Shown here: one piece after another, positions 54,362 to 63,380 of the stretch
Layout: each line of letters begins with the position of its first letter
Numbering within the stretch: the first letter of the stretch is position 1
Assembly (NCBI RefSeq): GCF_000016645.1
Contig: NC_009441.1
Coordinates: 1,674,001-1,738,000 of the forward strand
Direction of reading: 5' to 3'
Length of the DNA: 64,000 bases
DNA from: Flavobacterium johnsoniae UW101
GTDB lineage: Bacteria; Bacteroidota; Bacteroidia; Flavobacteriales; Flavobacteriaceae
Made by a program: the position numbers and the translations under genes
The notes under the pieces: generated by a model
What the model was told of the DNA's origin: nothing
The model's database searches: none
What the model saw: only the letters and a program-made list of their open reading frames with translations

Positions 54362-55072
54362 ATGAGTGCGATTATTGTACAAGAATTATTAGAGAAAACG
54401 AAAGATTTCTCACTTGACGAAACCTTAGTTTTTTTAGCAGAAGAATTTCCGGGAAAAGTAATTTTTTCGACTTCTTTTGGGCAGGAAGATCAGGTAATTA
54501 CTGATTTTATTGCAAAAAGTAACACAGATATTACTGTTTTTACTTTAGACACAGGAAGATTATTTCAGGAAACGTATGACGTTTTTCACAAAACATTAAA
54601 AAAGTATAAAAGACCAATTGAGGTTTATTTTCCAGAAGCGGCGGCTGTAGAAAATTTACTAAAATCAAAAGGACCAAACAGCTTTTACGATTCAGTTGAA
54701 AACAGAAAAGAATGCTGTTTTATTCGAAAAGTGGTTCCGTTGAGAAAAGCTTTATCAGGAAACGCAGTTTGGATTACTGGTTTAAGAGCAGAACAATCAG
54801 AAAACAGACAAGATCTAAACTTGTTTGAATACGACGGAAACTTCGAAATCATCAAATTTAATCCGTTATTAAAATGGACTTTAGAAGAAGTTGAAACGTA
54901 TTTGTCAGAAAATAATGTTCCTCAAAACGCTTTACACAAACAAGGTTTCGTAAGTATTGGATGTGCGCCTTGTACGAGAGCGATTTTCCCTGGAGAAGAT
55001 ATCAGAGCCGGAAGATGGTGGTGGGAGTCAAGCCATAAAGAGTGCGGGCTTCACAGTGCGAAAAAAGAGTAA
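54362..55072 (+). CDS. cysH: APS-type adenylyl-sulfate reductase
   Basis: It reduces activated sulfate to sulfite. The 236 aa protein has the P-loop-like FSTSFGQEDQVITDFI, GLRAEQSENRQ, and the four cysteines typical of the iron-sulfur form: ECC in NRKECCFIRKVVP and CAPC in SIGCAPCTRAIFPGEDIRAG, plus the catalytic Cys in KECGLH. Enzymes with this CC..CxxC set use APS directly, which agrees with the absence of a cysC kinase gene in the operon. It lies between the TSUP permease and cysD. Confidence 0.94.
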   Translation: MSAIIVQELLEKTKDFSLDETLVFLAEEFPGKVIFSTSFGQEDQVITDFIAKSNTDITVFTLDTGRLFQETYDVFHKTLKKYKRPIEVYFPEAAAVENLLKSKGPNSFYDSVENRKECCFIRKVVPLRKALSGNAVWITGLRAEQSENRQDLNLFEYDGNFEIIKFNPLLKWTLEEVETYLSENNVPQNALHKQGFVSIGCAPCTRAIFPGEDIRAGRWWWESSHKECGLHSAKKE

Positions 55073-55110
55073 GTAGAAGAAAGAAGCAATAGCAAAGAAA
55101 ATAGATTTAA

Positions 55111-55158
55111 AGTTCCGAAGGAACGATTCATATTGTAGCGCCGGATTTTAATCCGGGG
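55111..55158. repeat. Composite palindromic repeat, cysH-cysD spacer
   Basis: Unit made of GTTCCGAAGGAAC, the linker TTCATATTGTAGCG and a CCGGATTTTAATCCGG palindrome. The same unit occurs twice at 61312-61404, with variants of the first module at 60570-60712. Confidence 0.75.
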
Positions 55159-55306
55159 GGAGAGGTGATAAAAAATAATAGATTTTATCCATTGAAGAGA
55201 GAATAAAGAGAATATAATAAAGAGTGAAGATTTTAGACTAGGCGAAAATGTGAAACTTAAACCTGAAACAAAATTTTCACAACATAAAATATCAAACAAA
55301 AAAACA

Positions 55307-56206
55307 ATGAGTTCAGTATTAAAAACAAACGCTTTAGAGAGTGAAGCGATATACATTTTCAGAGAAGTAATTTCACAGTTTGACAAACCGGTTTTACTTT
55401 TCTCAGGAGGAAAAGATTCTATCACATTAGTGCGTTTAGCGCAAAAGGCATTTTTCCCTGCTAAGATTCCGTTTCCTCTATTACACGTTGATACGGGACA
55501 TAATTTCCCTGAAACAATTGCTTTCAGAGATAAATTGGTAGAAGAATTAGGTTTAGAGCTAATCGTTCGTAATGTTCAGGATGCTATTGATGAAGGAAAA
55601 GTGGTTGAAGAAACTGGGAAATATTCAAGCCGTAACAGCTTACAAACAACAACACTTTTAGATGCAATTGAAGAATTTAAGTTTGATGCTTGTATTGGTG
55701 GTGCACGTCGTGATGAAGAAAAAGCAAGAGCAAAAGAACGTATTTTCTCTGTTCGTGATGATTTCGGTCAATGGGACGAAAAAAATCAGAGACCAGAATT
55801 GTTTGATATTTTGAATGGAAAAATTGAAAATGGACAAAACGTTCGTGTTTTCCCAATTTCAAACTGGACAGAATTAGATGTTTGGAGTTATATCGAAAAA
55901 GAAAATATCGAGATTCCTTCAATCTACTTCTCACATAAAAGAAAAGTTTTTTTGAGAGACGGTTTAATCTGGTCGCATTCTCCTTTTGTGTACCAAGAAG
56001 AAGACGAACAAATCGAAGAAAGAATTGTTCGCTTCAGAACCGTTGGAGATATGAGTTGTACAGCAGCTGTTGAATCTTATGCAGCAACAATCGAAGAAGT
56101 AGTTGGAGAAATTAGATCATCAACTATTTCTGAAAGAGGAGCCAGAATCGACGACAAACGTTCTGAAGCTGCAATGGAAAAGAGAAAACAACAAGGATAT
56201 TTTTAA
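55307..56206 (+). CDS. cysD: Sulfate adenylyltransferase subunit 2
   Basis: With CysN it makes APS from sulfate and ATP. The 299 aa protein has the PP-loop VLLFSGGKDSITLVRLAQKA, PLLHVDTGHNFPE, GGARRDEEKARAKERIFSVR and the C-terminal MEKRKQQGYF common to CysD. The start is placed at 55307 (MSSVLKTNALESEAIYIFRE); the frame extends to 55250 but the extra 19 residues are not family-like. Cotranscribed with cysH and cysN. Confidence 0.96.
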   Translation: MSSVLKTNALESEAIYIFREVISQFDKPVLLFSGGKDSITLVRLAQKAFFPAKIPFPLLHVDTGHNFPETIAFRDKLVEELGLELIVRNVQDAIDEGKVVEETGKYSSRNSLQTTTLLDAIEEFKFDACIGGARRDEEKARAKERIFSVRDDFGQWDEKNQRPELFDILNGKIENGQNVRVFPISNWTELDVWSYIEKENIEIPSIYFSHKRKVFLRDGLIWSHSPFVYQEEDEQIEERIVRFRTVGDMSCTAAVESYAATIEEVVGEIRSSTISERGARIDDKRSEAAMEKRKQQGYF

Positions 56207-56353
56207 GTTGTTGGTTGATAGTTTTTAGTTGATAGCTGAAAACTTCAATAATTACAACAATAACAAAAAAAGCAGACTAAATATTTTGATGGTTTTAGTT
56301 GATGTTTTATAAAAACCAACAACCATAAACCAACAACCAACAACATAAAAAGA

Positions 56354-57598
56354 ATGGACGTTTTAAAAATAGCAACAGCAGGAAGTGTAGATGACGGAAA
56401 AAGTACTTTGATCGGGAGATTATTGTACGATACAAAATCATTGACAACTGATAAAATAGAAGCAATCGAAAAAAGCAGTAAGCAAAAAGGATACGATTAC
56501 CTTGATTTTTCTTTGGCAACTGATGGTTTAGTAGCAGAAAGAGAACAAGGAATCACGATTGACGTTGCGCATATTTATTTTTCGACTGCAAAGAAAAGTT
56601 ACATTATTGCCGATACTCCGGGTCACGTAGAATATACAAGAAACATGGTTACAGGAGCTTCGACTTCTCAGGTTTCTATCATTTTAATTGATGCCAGAAA
56701 AGGAGTTATCGAGCAGACTTACCGTCACTTTTTTATCAATAATTTATTGAGAGTAAAAGAGGTAATCGTAGCGATAAACAAAATGGATTTAGTTGATTAC
56801 TCAGAAGAAGTTTTCAATAAAATCAAAGCCGATTTTCAGGCATTAAATGCAAAAAGCACATTCAAAGAGCAAAACGTAAGTTATATTCCGTTAAGCGCTA
56901 TTAACGGCGGAAACGTGGTTGATAAATCTGAAAATATGCCTTGGTATGATGGACAAACGGTTTTAGAACATTTAGAAGGATTACATTCACATGATGTTTT
57001 TGAAGCAGGAAAAGCACGTTTTCCAGTTCAGACTGTTATTCGTCCAAAAACGGAAGAATACCATGATTTTAGAGGTTACGCTGGTAAATTATACGGAAAC
57101 TCAATTAAAGTTGGAGATGCTGTTACAGTTCTTCCATCTTTAACAGAATCTAAAGTGTCTAAAATTCACTTTTTCGATAAAACATTTGACGAAGCTGTTG
57201 CAGGTTCTTCAATTACAATCGAATTAGAAAATGATATCAATGTGACGAGAGGTGATATGATTGTAAAATCAGATGAACTTCCAAAAATTGAAAAAGACAT
57301 TACAACGACAGTTTGCTGGATGGACAGCAAAAAACTGGTTCCAGGAACAAAATATTTAGTACAACACAATACAAACAGAGTTTTAGCAAAAGTAGAAAGC
57401 ATTAAAAATACAATTGCTACAGATTATTCTGGAACGACAGAAGCTTCACAATTGGCCATCAACGAAATTGGAGAAGTAACGATCAAATTAAGCAAACCGT
57501 TATATTTTGATTCATACAACGAAAACAAATCAAACGGAGCTTTCATCTTAATTGATACAGCAACAAACACAACAGCAGGAGTAGGATTTATTAGGTAA
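56354..57598 (+). CDS. cysN: Sulfate adenylyltransferase subunit 1 (GTPase)
   Basis: This GTPase drives APS synthesis by CysD. The 414 aa protein is EF-Tu-like: G1 AGSVDDGKSTLIGRLLYD, G3 IADTPGHVEYTRNM, G4 AINKMDLVDY, then beta-barrel domains ending GAFILIDTATNTTAGVGFI. It is shorter than fused CysNC proteins, having no APS-kinase domain, which fits an APS-reducing pathway. It lies between cysD and the reductase gene; the 100 bp after it is a GCTTTAAGC-type repeat. Confidence 0.96.
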   Translation: MDVLKIATAGSVDDGKSTLIGRLLYDTKSLTTDKIEAIEKSSKQKGYDYLDFSLATDGLVAEREQGITIDVAHIYFSTAKKSYIIADTPGHVEYTRNMVTGASTSQVSIILIDARKGVIEQTYRHFFINNLLRVKEVIVAINKMDLVDYSEEVFNKIKADFQALNAKSTFKEQNVSYIPLSAINGGNVVDKSENMPWYDGQTVLEHLEGLHSHDVFEAGKARFPVQTVIRPKTEEYHDFRGYAGKLYGNSIKVGDAVTVLPSLTESKVSKIHFFDKTFDEAVAGSSITIELENDINVTRGDMIVKSDELPKIEKDITTTVCWMDSKKLVPGTKYLVQHNTNRVLAKVESIKNTIATDYSGTTEASQLAINEIGEVTIKLSKPLYFDSYNENKSNGAFILIDTATNTTAGVGFIR

Positions 57599-57600
57599 AC

Positions 57601-57695
57601 CTGCTATAAGCTTTAAGCAATAAGCCTTAAGCTTAAAAGATTGAAGACACAAAGTTTAAAAAGCTTATAGCCTACAGCTTAAAGCCTAAAGCAAG
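57601..57695. repeat. GCTTTAAGC-type intergenic repeat, second copy
   Basis: Words such as TAAGCTTTAAGC and CTTAAAGCCTAAAGC repeat and invert, as at 11612-11722. Confidence 0.6.
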
Positions 57696-57704
57696 AAAAA
57701 GAAA

Positions 57705-59795
57705 ATGGAAAGTTTTAGAACAGAAATAGAAAATCCGGTAGTTCAGAAGGAGATTATCGAATTAGAAAAAAAGATTCATTTATTCCGTGGAGGAAAAATT
57801 GATGATGAGCGTTTTCGTAGTCTTCGTTTAGCGCGTGGAATCTACGGTCAGCGTCAGGAAGGCGTTCAGATGATCCGTATCAAATTGCCTTACGGTAAAG
57901 TAACCAGCGAGCAATTGGTGCGTATTACTCAGGTTTCTGACGAATATTCTACGGGACGTTTGCACATTACAACACGTCAGGATATCCAGATTCACTATGT
58001 GAGTTTAGACAGAACACCGGAACTTTGGGCAGATTTGGCTAAAGACGATATCACACTTCGTGAAGCTTGTGGAAACACCGTTAGAAATATTACAGGAAGT
58101 GAACTAGCTGGAGTTGACGTAAACGAACCATTTGATGTTTCGCCTTATGCACACGGACTTTTTCAGTATTTGTTAAGAAACCCAATCTGTCAGGAAATGG
58201 GACGTAAATTCAAAATTTCGTTCTCGTCTTCAGATGAAGATACTGCTTTGAGTTATTTACACGATTTAGGATTTATTCCGAAAATCAAAGATGGACAAAA
58301 AGGTTTTAAAATCATGTTTGGTGGAGGTTTAGGATCTCAGCCAGCACATGCAGAATTGCTTTCGGAGTTTGTTCCCGTAAACGAAATCATCCCAACAGCA
58401 GAAGGAATCATTCGTATTTTTGATAGATACGGAGAACGTGCTAAAAGAATGAAAGCGCGTATGAAATTCTTAATCAAAGAAATGGGAAGAGATGTTTTCC
58501 TTGATTTGGTTGAAAAAGAGAAAAAAGCTATCGCTTTTGAAACATACGAAATTGATACAACCGCTTTTGACGGATCAATTCCAGAACCAGTTTTAGAAGT
58601 TCCGCAAGTTACAATCGAAGATACAGAAGCGTATGAAGCGTGGAAAAAATCGAATGTAATCAAACAGAAACAAGACGGTTATTATGCTATTGGAATTAAA
58701 GTTTTATTAGGAGATTTTTATACTGATAAAGCGCGATTATTAGCTGCTTTAATTAAGAATTACGCAGCAAATGAATTACGTTTTTCATTGCGTCAAAATA
58801 TTGTAATACGTCACGTAAAAGAAGAAAATTTACCATTCTTTTACCAAGAATTAGCCAAATTGGATTTTGTTCAGTTAGGATATAATTCGGTTGGAGATAT
58901 TACGGCATGTCCGGGTACTGATACTTGCAACTTGGGGATTGCAAGTAGTACCGGTATTGCAGAAGAATTAGAAAGAGTTTTAAGTGCAGAATATCCTCAG
59001 TATTTAAACAACCGCGAAATCGAAATTAAAATTTCAGGCTGTATGAATGCCTGCGGACAACATAATATGTCTGCAATTGGATTCCAAGGAATGTCTATCA
59101 ATTCAGGAAAACTAGTAGCTCCGGCTTTACAAGTTTTATTGGGTGGGGGAAGATTAGGAAATGGCGCAGGACGTTTTGCTGATAAAGTAATCAAAGTACC
59201 GAGTCGTAGAGGTCCAGATGCGTTGCGTACCATCTTAAATGATTTTGATGCTAACGGAAGCGGACAAAAATTCCTTGATTATTATGATACAAAAGGAGAA
59301 AAGTATTTTTACGAAATCTTAAAACCTTACGCAGATGTAACCAATTTAACAGAAGCAGATTTTGTAGATTGGGGTAATGCAGACAATTACGTAAAAGCAG
59401 TTGGAGTTGGAGAATGTGCTGGAGTTGTAATCGATTTAGTAGCGACATTATTGTTTGAAGCTAAAGAGAAATTGATTTTGGCTCAGGAATCTTTCGATGA
59501 GAAAAAATGGTCAGATGCAATTTACCATGCTTACGCTGGATTTGTAAATGGAGCAAAAGCTTTATTGTTGTCAGAAAACCAAAAAACAAACCATCACGCA
59601 GGAATCGTGGATTTGTTTGATACTGTTTTTATCGACACGAATAAAATAGAATTAAACTCAACTTTTAAAGATTTGGTTTACCAAATCAATAAAAATGAAC
59701 CATCTGAAGCTTTCGCTAAAGATTACATTGCTCAGGCAACTGTTTTCTTTGATAAAATCGAAACTTTCAGAGCTCAGGAATTAGAAAATGCTTAA
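57705..59795 (+). CDS. Sulfite (nitrite-type) reductase with C-terminal HEPN-like region
   Basis: This siroheme and 4Fe-4S enzyme reduces sulfite to sulfide with reduced ferredoxin. The 696 aa protein has two half-domains (GRLHITTRQDIQIHYVSLDR; NTVRNITGSELAGVDVNE) and the cluster cysteines as C-x5-C (ACPGTDTCNLG) and C-x3-C (SGCMNACGQHNM). Assignment to sulfite rather than nitrite rests on the operon. From about residue 590 to the end the chain leaves the reductase fold and resembles a HEPN helical domain (SDAIYHAYAGFVNGAKALLL), an addition I do not know from classical CysI. It overlaps the next gene by 8 bp. Confidence 0.88.
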   Translation: MESFRTEIENPVVQKEIIELEKKIHLFRGGKIDDERFRSLRLARGIYGQRQEGVQMIRIKLPYGKVTSEQLVRITQVSDEYSTGRLHITTRQDIQIHYVSLDRTPELWADLAKDDITLREACGNTVRNITGSELAGVDVNEPFDVSPYAHGLFQYLLRNPICQEMGRKFKISFSSSDEDTALSYLHDLGFIPKIKDGQKGFKIMFGGGLGSQPAHAELLSEFVPVNEIIPTAEGIIRIFDRYGERAKRMKARMKFLIKEMGRDVFLDLVEKEKKAIAFETYEIDTTAFDGSIPEPVLEVPQVTIEDTEAYEAWKKSNVIKQKQDGYYAIGIKVLLGDFYTDKARLLAALIKNYAANELRFSLRQNIVIRHVKEENLPFFYQELAKLDFVQLGYNSVGDITACPGTDTCNLGIASSTGIAEELERVLSAEYPQYLNNREIEIKISGCMNACGQHNMSAIGFQGMSINSGKLVAPALQVLLGGGRLGNGAGRFADKVIKVPSRRGPDALRTILNDFDANGSGQKFLDYYDTKGEKYFYEILKPYADVTNLTEADFVDWGNADNYVKAVGVGECAGVVIDLVATLLFEAKEKLILAQESFDEKKWSDAIYHAYAGFVNGAKALLLSENQKTNHHAGIVDLFDTVFIDTNKIELNSTFKDLVYQINKNEPSEAFAKDYIAQATVFFDKIETFRAQELENA

Positions 59796-60561
59796 TATAA
59801 AACCCAAAATAACTTTAGTCGGTGCAGGTCCGGGCGATCCCGATTTACTGACGCTAAAAGCTGTAAAGGCATTGGCTGAAGCAAATGTGGTTTTATACGA
59901 CGCTTTGGCCAATGAAGAAATTCTGGATTATGCACCTAAAACTGCCATTCGAATTTTTGTTGGAAAAAGAATCGGAAATCATGCTTTCACTCAAGATCAA
60001 ATCAATCAGCTGATTGTAGATAATGCTTTGACTTACGGAAATGTAGTTCGATTAAAAGGCGGAGATCCATTTATTTTTGGAAGAGGAAGCGAAGAAGTAG
60101 AATTTGCAGAAAGTTTCGGAATAGAAACCATCGTAGTTCCCGGAATTTCATCTATAGTTGCAGTTCCTGCAAGTCAGGGAATTTCGATTACAAAGCGAGG
60201 AGTTTCAGAAAGCTTTTGGGCCATTACCGGAACAACTTCTGATAGAAAATTATCGTCAGATATAGCTTTGGCTGCACAATCTTCTGCAACAGTTGTGATT
60301 TTGATGGGAATGCACAAATTGGCTCAAATCATCGATTTGTTTCAAAAAGAAGACAAAGGAAATTTACCCGTTGCGATCATCCAAAACGGAACAACAGCAG
60401 AAGAAAAAGTTGGAGTTGGAACAGTTGATTCAATTTTAGAAGTTGTAAAACAAAAAGAATTAGGTTCGCCAGCTATTATTGTTATTGGTGAAGTGGTTCG
60501 CGAAAGCAACAAACTAAAAGGATTTTACGAAGAATTTCTATCAAAAGAAGAAATTCGTTAG
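59788..60561 (+). CDS. cobA: Uroporphyrinogen-III C-methyltransferase
   Basis: It methylates uroporphyrinogen III twice to precorrin-2, the first siroheme step. The 257 aa protein has LVGAGPGDPDLLTLKAVKAL at the N-terminus, VVRLKGGDPFIFGRGSEEVE and TGTTSDRKLSS, the standard SUMT motifs. It starts 8 bp before the end of the sulfite reductase gene, so translation is coupled to the enzyme that needs the cofactor. The dehydrogenase/chelatase for the following steps is the next gene. Confidence 0.96.
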   Translation: MLNIKPKITLVGAGPGDPDLLTLKAVKALAEANVVLYDALANEEILDYAPKTAIRIFVGKRIGNHAFTQDQINQLIVDNALTYGNVVRLKGGDPFIFGRGSEEVEFAESFGIETIVVPGISSIVAVPASQGISITKRGVSESFWAITGTTSDRKLSSDIALAAQSSATVVILMGMHKLAQIIDLFQKEDKGNLPVAIIQNGTTAEEKVGVGTVDSILEVVKQKELGSPAIIVIGEVVRESNKLKGFYEEFLSKEEIR

Positions 60562-60569
60562 AATTTATA

Positions 60570-60712
60570 TGTTCCGTTAGGAACATTTCATCGGTAGAAA
60601 AAAAAATGTTTTCACATTAATAATGTTCCGTTAGGAACATATGATTGACACCGATTTTGCAGCGTCAGGTTTTAACCCGAAGTTTGCATTATTAATTGTT
60701 CCGTTAGGAACA
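60570..60712. repeat. Three copies of TGTTCCGTTAGGAACA
   Basis: The 16-bp sequence occurs at 60570-60585, 60624-60639 and 60697-60712, with a CAGGTTTTAACCCG palindrome at about 60666-60679 between. They fill the gap between the two siroheme genes. Confidence 0.85.
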
Positions 60713-60725
60713 ACATATTGGTAAC

Positions 60726-61310
60726 ATGGAACAAAACGAATTATATCCAATATTTCTAAAGCTTCACAATTTAAATGTATTGATTGTAGGCGGAGGAAAT
60801 GTAGGTCTGGAAAAGCTTTCTTTCTTGCTCAAGTCAAGTCCGAATGCAAATGTTGAGGTAGTGGCGAAAGAATTTCATTTAGAAATAAAAGTTCTGGCCG
60901 AAAAACATCCTTCGATTAAATTGACAGAATCGAAGTTCAAAAAGAAAATGCTCAAAAAACGTCACATGGTAATTGCCTGTACAGACGATTTGAAAGTAAA
61001 TAAAAAGGTTTACGATTTAGCAAGAAAACGCTGTTTGATTTGCAATATAGCCGACACACCAGATTTATGTGATTATTATCTGGGGGGAATCGTAACAAAA
61101 GGGAATGTAAAAATTGCGATTTCAACAAACGGAAAATCGCCAACAACGGCAAAAAGATTGCGTGAATTTTTTGAAGAAGTAATTCCAGAAGATATCAACC
61201 AAATGGTTGAGAATCTGAACGAATATCGAAAAACGCTAAAAGGCAATTTTGAAGAAAAGGTTAAACGAATGAATGAGATAACCGATTCATTGAAAAATAA
61301 GGGATTATAA
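60726..61310 (+). CDS. Precorrin-2 dehydrogenase / sirohydrochlorin ferrochelatase (Met8/CysG-N type)
   Basis: It oxidises precorrin-2 with NAD and probably inserts iron to finish siroheme. The 194 aa protein has the Rossmann loop VLIVGGGNVGLEKLSFLL, ADTPDLCDYYLGGIV and IAISTNGKSPTTAKRLREF F-type segments of the Met8p/CysG N-terminal domain, with the Asp and Ser/Lys of the active site. It is single-domain, lacking the methyltransferase half, which is encoded by the preceding cobA. Confidence 0.92.
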   Translation: MEQNELYPIFLKLHNLNVLIVGGGNVGLEKLSFLLKSSPNANVEVVAKEFHLEIKVLAEKHPSIKLTESKFKKKMLKKRHMVIACTDDLKVNKKVYDLARKRCLICNIADTPDLCDYYLGGIVTKGNVKIAISTNGKSPTTAKRLREFFEEVIPEDINQMVENLNEYRKTLKGNFEEKVKRMNEITDSLKNKGL

Positions 61311-61311
61311 G

Positions 61312-61404
61312 AGTTCCGGAGGAACGTTTCATATTGTAGCGTCGGGTTTCAACCCGATGAAGGCAGGACGTTTCATATTGTAGCGTCGGGTTTTAACCCG
61401 ATGA
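61312..61404. repeat. Two tandem composite palindromic repeats
   Basis: AGTTCCGGAGGAAC, TTCATATTGTAGCG and GTCGGGTTTCAACCCGA (61312-61361), then a second partial unit (61367-61404) with the same linker and GTCGGGTTTTAACCCGA. The same unit occurs at 55111-55158. Confidence 0.8.
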
Positions 61405-61528
61405 ACGATGAAATTAAAAAATAAAGAGTAAAAAAGTTTCGGAAAGAAATAAATGATAAAAATCATTGAAAGTACAAGGATTTATTCGTTTCTTTGCGTT
61501 ATTAAGAATGATTATAAACAACAACATA

Positions 61529-62581
61529 ATGATTAAAACAGATATACTTATAATTGGAGCAGGCCCAACAGGTTTATTTGCCGTATTTGAGGCAGGATTG
61601 TTAAAATTAAAATGCCACATTTTAGATGCTCTTCCACAACCAGGAGGACAGCTATCAGAGTTATATCCAAAAAAACCAATTTATGATATTCCTGGATTCC
61701 CAGAAGTATTAGCTGGAGATTTAGTTGACGGATTAATGGAGCAAATTAAACAATTTGAACCAGGATTTACTTTGGGAGAGCGTGCTGAAACTGTTGAAAA
61801 GCAAGAAGACGGAACTTTCATTGTAACATCAAACAAAGGAACTAAATTTCACGCACCAGTTATTGCAATCGCAGGAGGTTTAGGAAGTTTTGAGCCTCGT
61901 AAGCCACTTATCGAAGATATCGAGTTTTATGAAGATAAAGGAGTAAAATACTTCATCAAAAATCCTGAGAAATTCAGAGATAAAAGAGTAGTCATTGCAG
62001 GAGGAGGAGATTCAGCATTAGACTGGAGTATCTTCTTAGCAAACGTAGCTTCAGAAGTAACTTTGATTCACAGAAGAAACGAATTCAGAGGAGCTTTAGA
62101 TTCTGTAGAAAAAGTACAGGAATTAAAATCAGCTGGAAAAATTAAATTAATTACTCCAGCAGAAGTTATCGGAATCAATGGTGCTGAGCACGTTGAATCA
62201 TTAGATATCGAAGAAAACGGCGCACACCGTAAAATCGAATGCGACTATTTCATTCCGCTTTTCGGATTAACACCAAAATTAGGTCCAATTGGAGACTGGG
62301 GATTAGAAATCGAGAAAAATGCAATTAAAGTAAATAATGCATTAGATTATCAAACCAACATTCCGGGAATCTTTGCCATTGGAGACGTAAATACATACCC
62401 AGGAAAATTAAAGTTAATTCTTTGCGGTTTCCACGAAGCAACTTTAATGTGCCAGGCTGCATACGGAATCATCAACCCAGGTAAAAAATATGTATTGAAA
62501 TATACAACAGTTTCTGGAGTAGACGGTTTCGACGGAACTCGTAAAGAAGCTCCAAAAGCGGTTGTCAAAGCGATTGTTTAA
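61529..62581 (+). CDS. Thioredoxin-reductase-like ferredoxin/flavodoxin-NADP reductase
   Basis: The 350 aa flavoprotein has the FAD loop LIIGAGPTGLFAVFEAGLLK, PQPGGQLSELYPKKPIYDIP and the NADP loop VIAGGGDSALDWSIFLANVA, then IFAIGDVNTYPGKLKLILCG. There is no CxxC redox pair, so it is the FNR type (YumC-like) rather than thioredoxin reductase. As last gene of the sulfate operon it probably supplies electrons through ferredoxin to the sulfite reductase. An ATG at 61508 would add seven residues; 61529 is chosen by homologue starts. Confidence 0.9.
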   Translation: MIKTDILIIGAGPTGLFAVFEAGLLKLKCHILDALPQPGGQLSELYPKKPIYDIPGFPEVLAGDLVDGLMEQIKQFEPGFTLGERAETVEKQEDGTFIVTSNKGTKFHAPVIAIAGGLGSFEPRKPLIEDIEFYEDKGVKYFIKNPEKFRDKRVVIAGGGDSALDWSIFLANVASEVTLIHRRNEFRGALDSVEKVQELKSAGKIKLITPAEVIGINGAEHVESLDIEENGAHRKIECDYFIPLFGLTPKLGPIGDWGLEIEKNAIKVNNALDYQTNIPGIFAIGDVNTYPGKLKLILCGFHEATLMCQAAYGIINPGKKYVLKYTTVSGVDGFDGTRKEAPKAVVKAIV

Positions 62582-62590
62582 TCTGAGGTG

Positions 62591-62866
62591 CTGAGAGGCT
62601 GAGGGACTAAGGCGCTAAAGTTTTTAAATATTGTAAAGCCTAAACTTTTTAAAGTTTGGGCTTTTTTTATTAATCCCGGAGGGATGGCATATTTATAGAA
62701 TAAAATTGATGTCGTTTGAGAAAGAGCTCCGGCGGAGCGAAATATATGTCGCTCCGCTGGAGCTTTTGTTTGCTTGGTTAATTGTTTTCTATAAATATTA
62801 TGCTCCTCTGGAGCTAAATCACATGCAAGGTAAAAACCTTAGAACCTTAGTCCCTCAGCCTCTCAG
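62591..62866. repeat. Repeat-rich spacer bounded by 22-bp inverted repeats
   Basis: CTGAGAGGCTGAGGGACTAA-GG at 62591-62612 is inverted exactly at 62845-62866. Between them are GCTCCGGCGGAGC and CGCTCCGCTGGAGC palindromes and the terminator at 62635. A 73-codon open frame here (62706) is made of repeats and is not believed. Confidence 0.75.
62635..62670 (+). terminator. Terminator of the sulfate assimilation operon
   Basis: AGCC-T-AAACTTT pairs with AAAGTTT-G-GGCT, then T-run. Confidence 0.85.
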
Positions 62867-62884
62867 AACCTTAGAAAAAAACAT

Positions 62885-62915
62885 TTGCAAATCGAAACCC
62901 TATTTCATACCTTTG
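62885..62915 (+). promoter_or_regulatory. Promoter of metH
   Basis: TTG at 62885-62887, a 20-bp spacer and TACCTTTG at 62908-62915, about 25 bp before the SAM-I aptamer. Confidence 0.7.
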
Positions 62916-62938
62916 CACTGTTCTTAAAATTATTGTCA

Positions 62939-63051
62939 GTTATCACGAAAGGCGGAGGGATAGACCCGATGAAACCTTAGCAACCCTTTATCATAAAGAA
63001 GGTGCTAAATTCTACTTTATACGACATTTTCCAGTATTAAAGATAGATAAC
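62939..63051 (+). ncRNA. SAM-I (S-box) riboswitch upstream of metH
   Basis: The S-box core is present: GGAGGGATAGACCCGATGAA, ACCTTAGCAACCCTTT, AAGGTGCTAAATTCTAC and AAAGATAGATAAC, closed by GTTATC (62939-62944) and GATAAC (63046-63051). No clear T-rich terminator follows. Confidence 0.95.
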
Positions 63052-63380
63052 ACAAATACATACTCGTATTTCTCAAAACTTTTCCAGACAACATACAATA
63101 TTTACTGAAATAACTCAGTAAAGGAGCGAATCATTGGCGCATTTTTGCAGTCAATAGTTCCCGCTTTTCGTTGCAATCATTTTGCTTTTTTAAAGAAAAA
63201 AGCAAAATAATTTCCTCTTCAATCGGGGCTAATGAGCCAGCAATAGTGCACTTTTGGAATTAATGTGAACAAAATATTCGAAGCAAAGCTAACAGGTTTG
63301 CTTCAAAATCATAATAAAAAAACTTAGCATCTTAGTCCCGATAGCTATCGGGATAATCTCAGAAGCTAAAAAAATAAGCC
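63052..63380. other. Long untranslated stretch between the riboswitch and metH
   Basis: Over 300 nt without a believable frame. It holds hairpins AAATAC/GTATTT (right after the aptamer), GCTTTTTT/AAAAAAGC (63184-63203) and GAAGCAAA/TTTGCTTC (63280-63304) and a dispersed palindrome (63332-63355). Its role in riboswitch action is unclear. Confidence 0.5.
63332..63355. repeat. Dispersed palindrome, copy 2
   Basis: Identical over 24 bp to 49263-49286, containing CCCGATAGCTATCGGG. Confidence 0.75.

Noticed and set aside
60570..60712. CRISPR-like array from the three TGTTCCGTTAGGAACA copies
   Set aside because: The copies are short palindromes at uneven distances and belong to a dispersed repeat type seen elsewhere in the window.
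62706..62927. 73-codon open frame before metH
   Set aside because: It is built from palindromic repeats and overlaps the metH promoter; the codon pattern is not gene-like.
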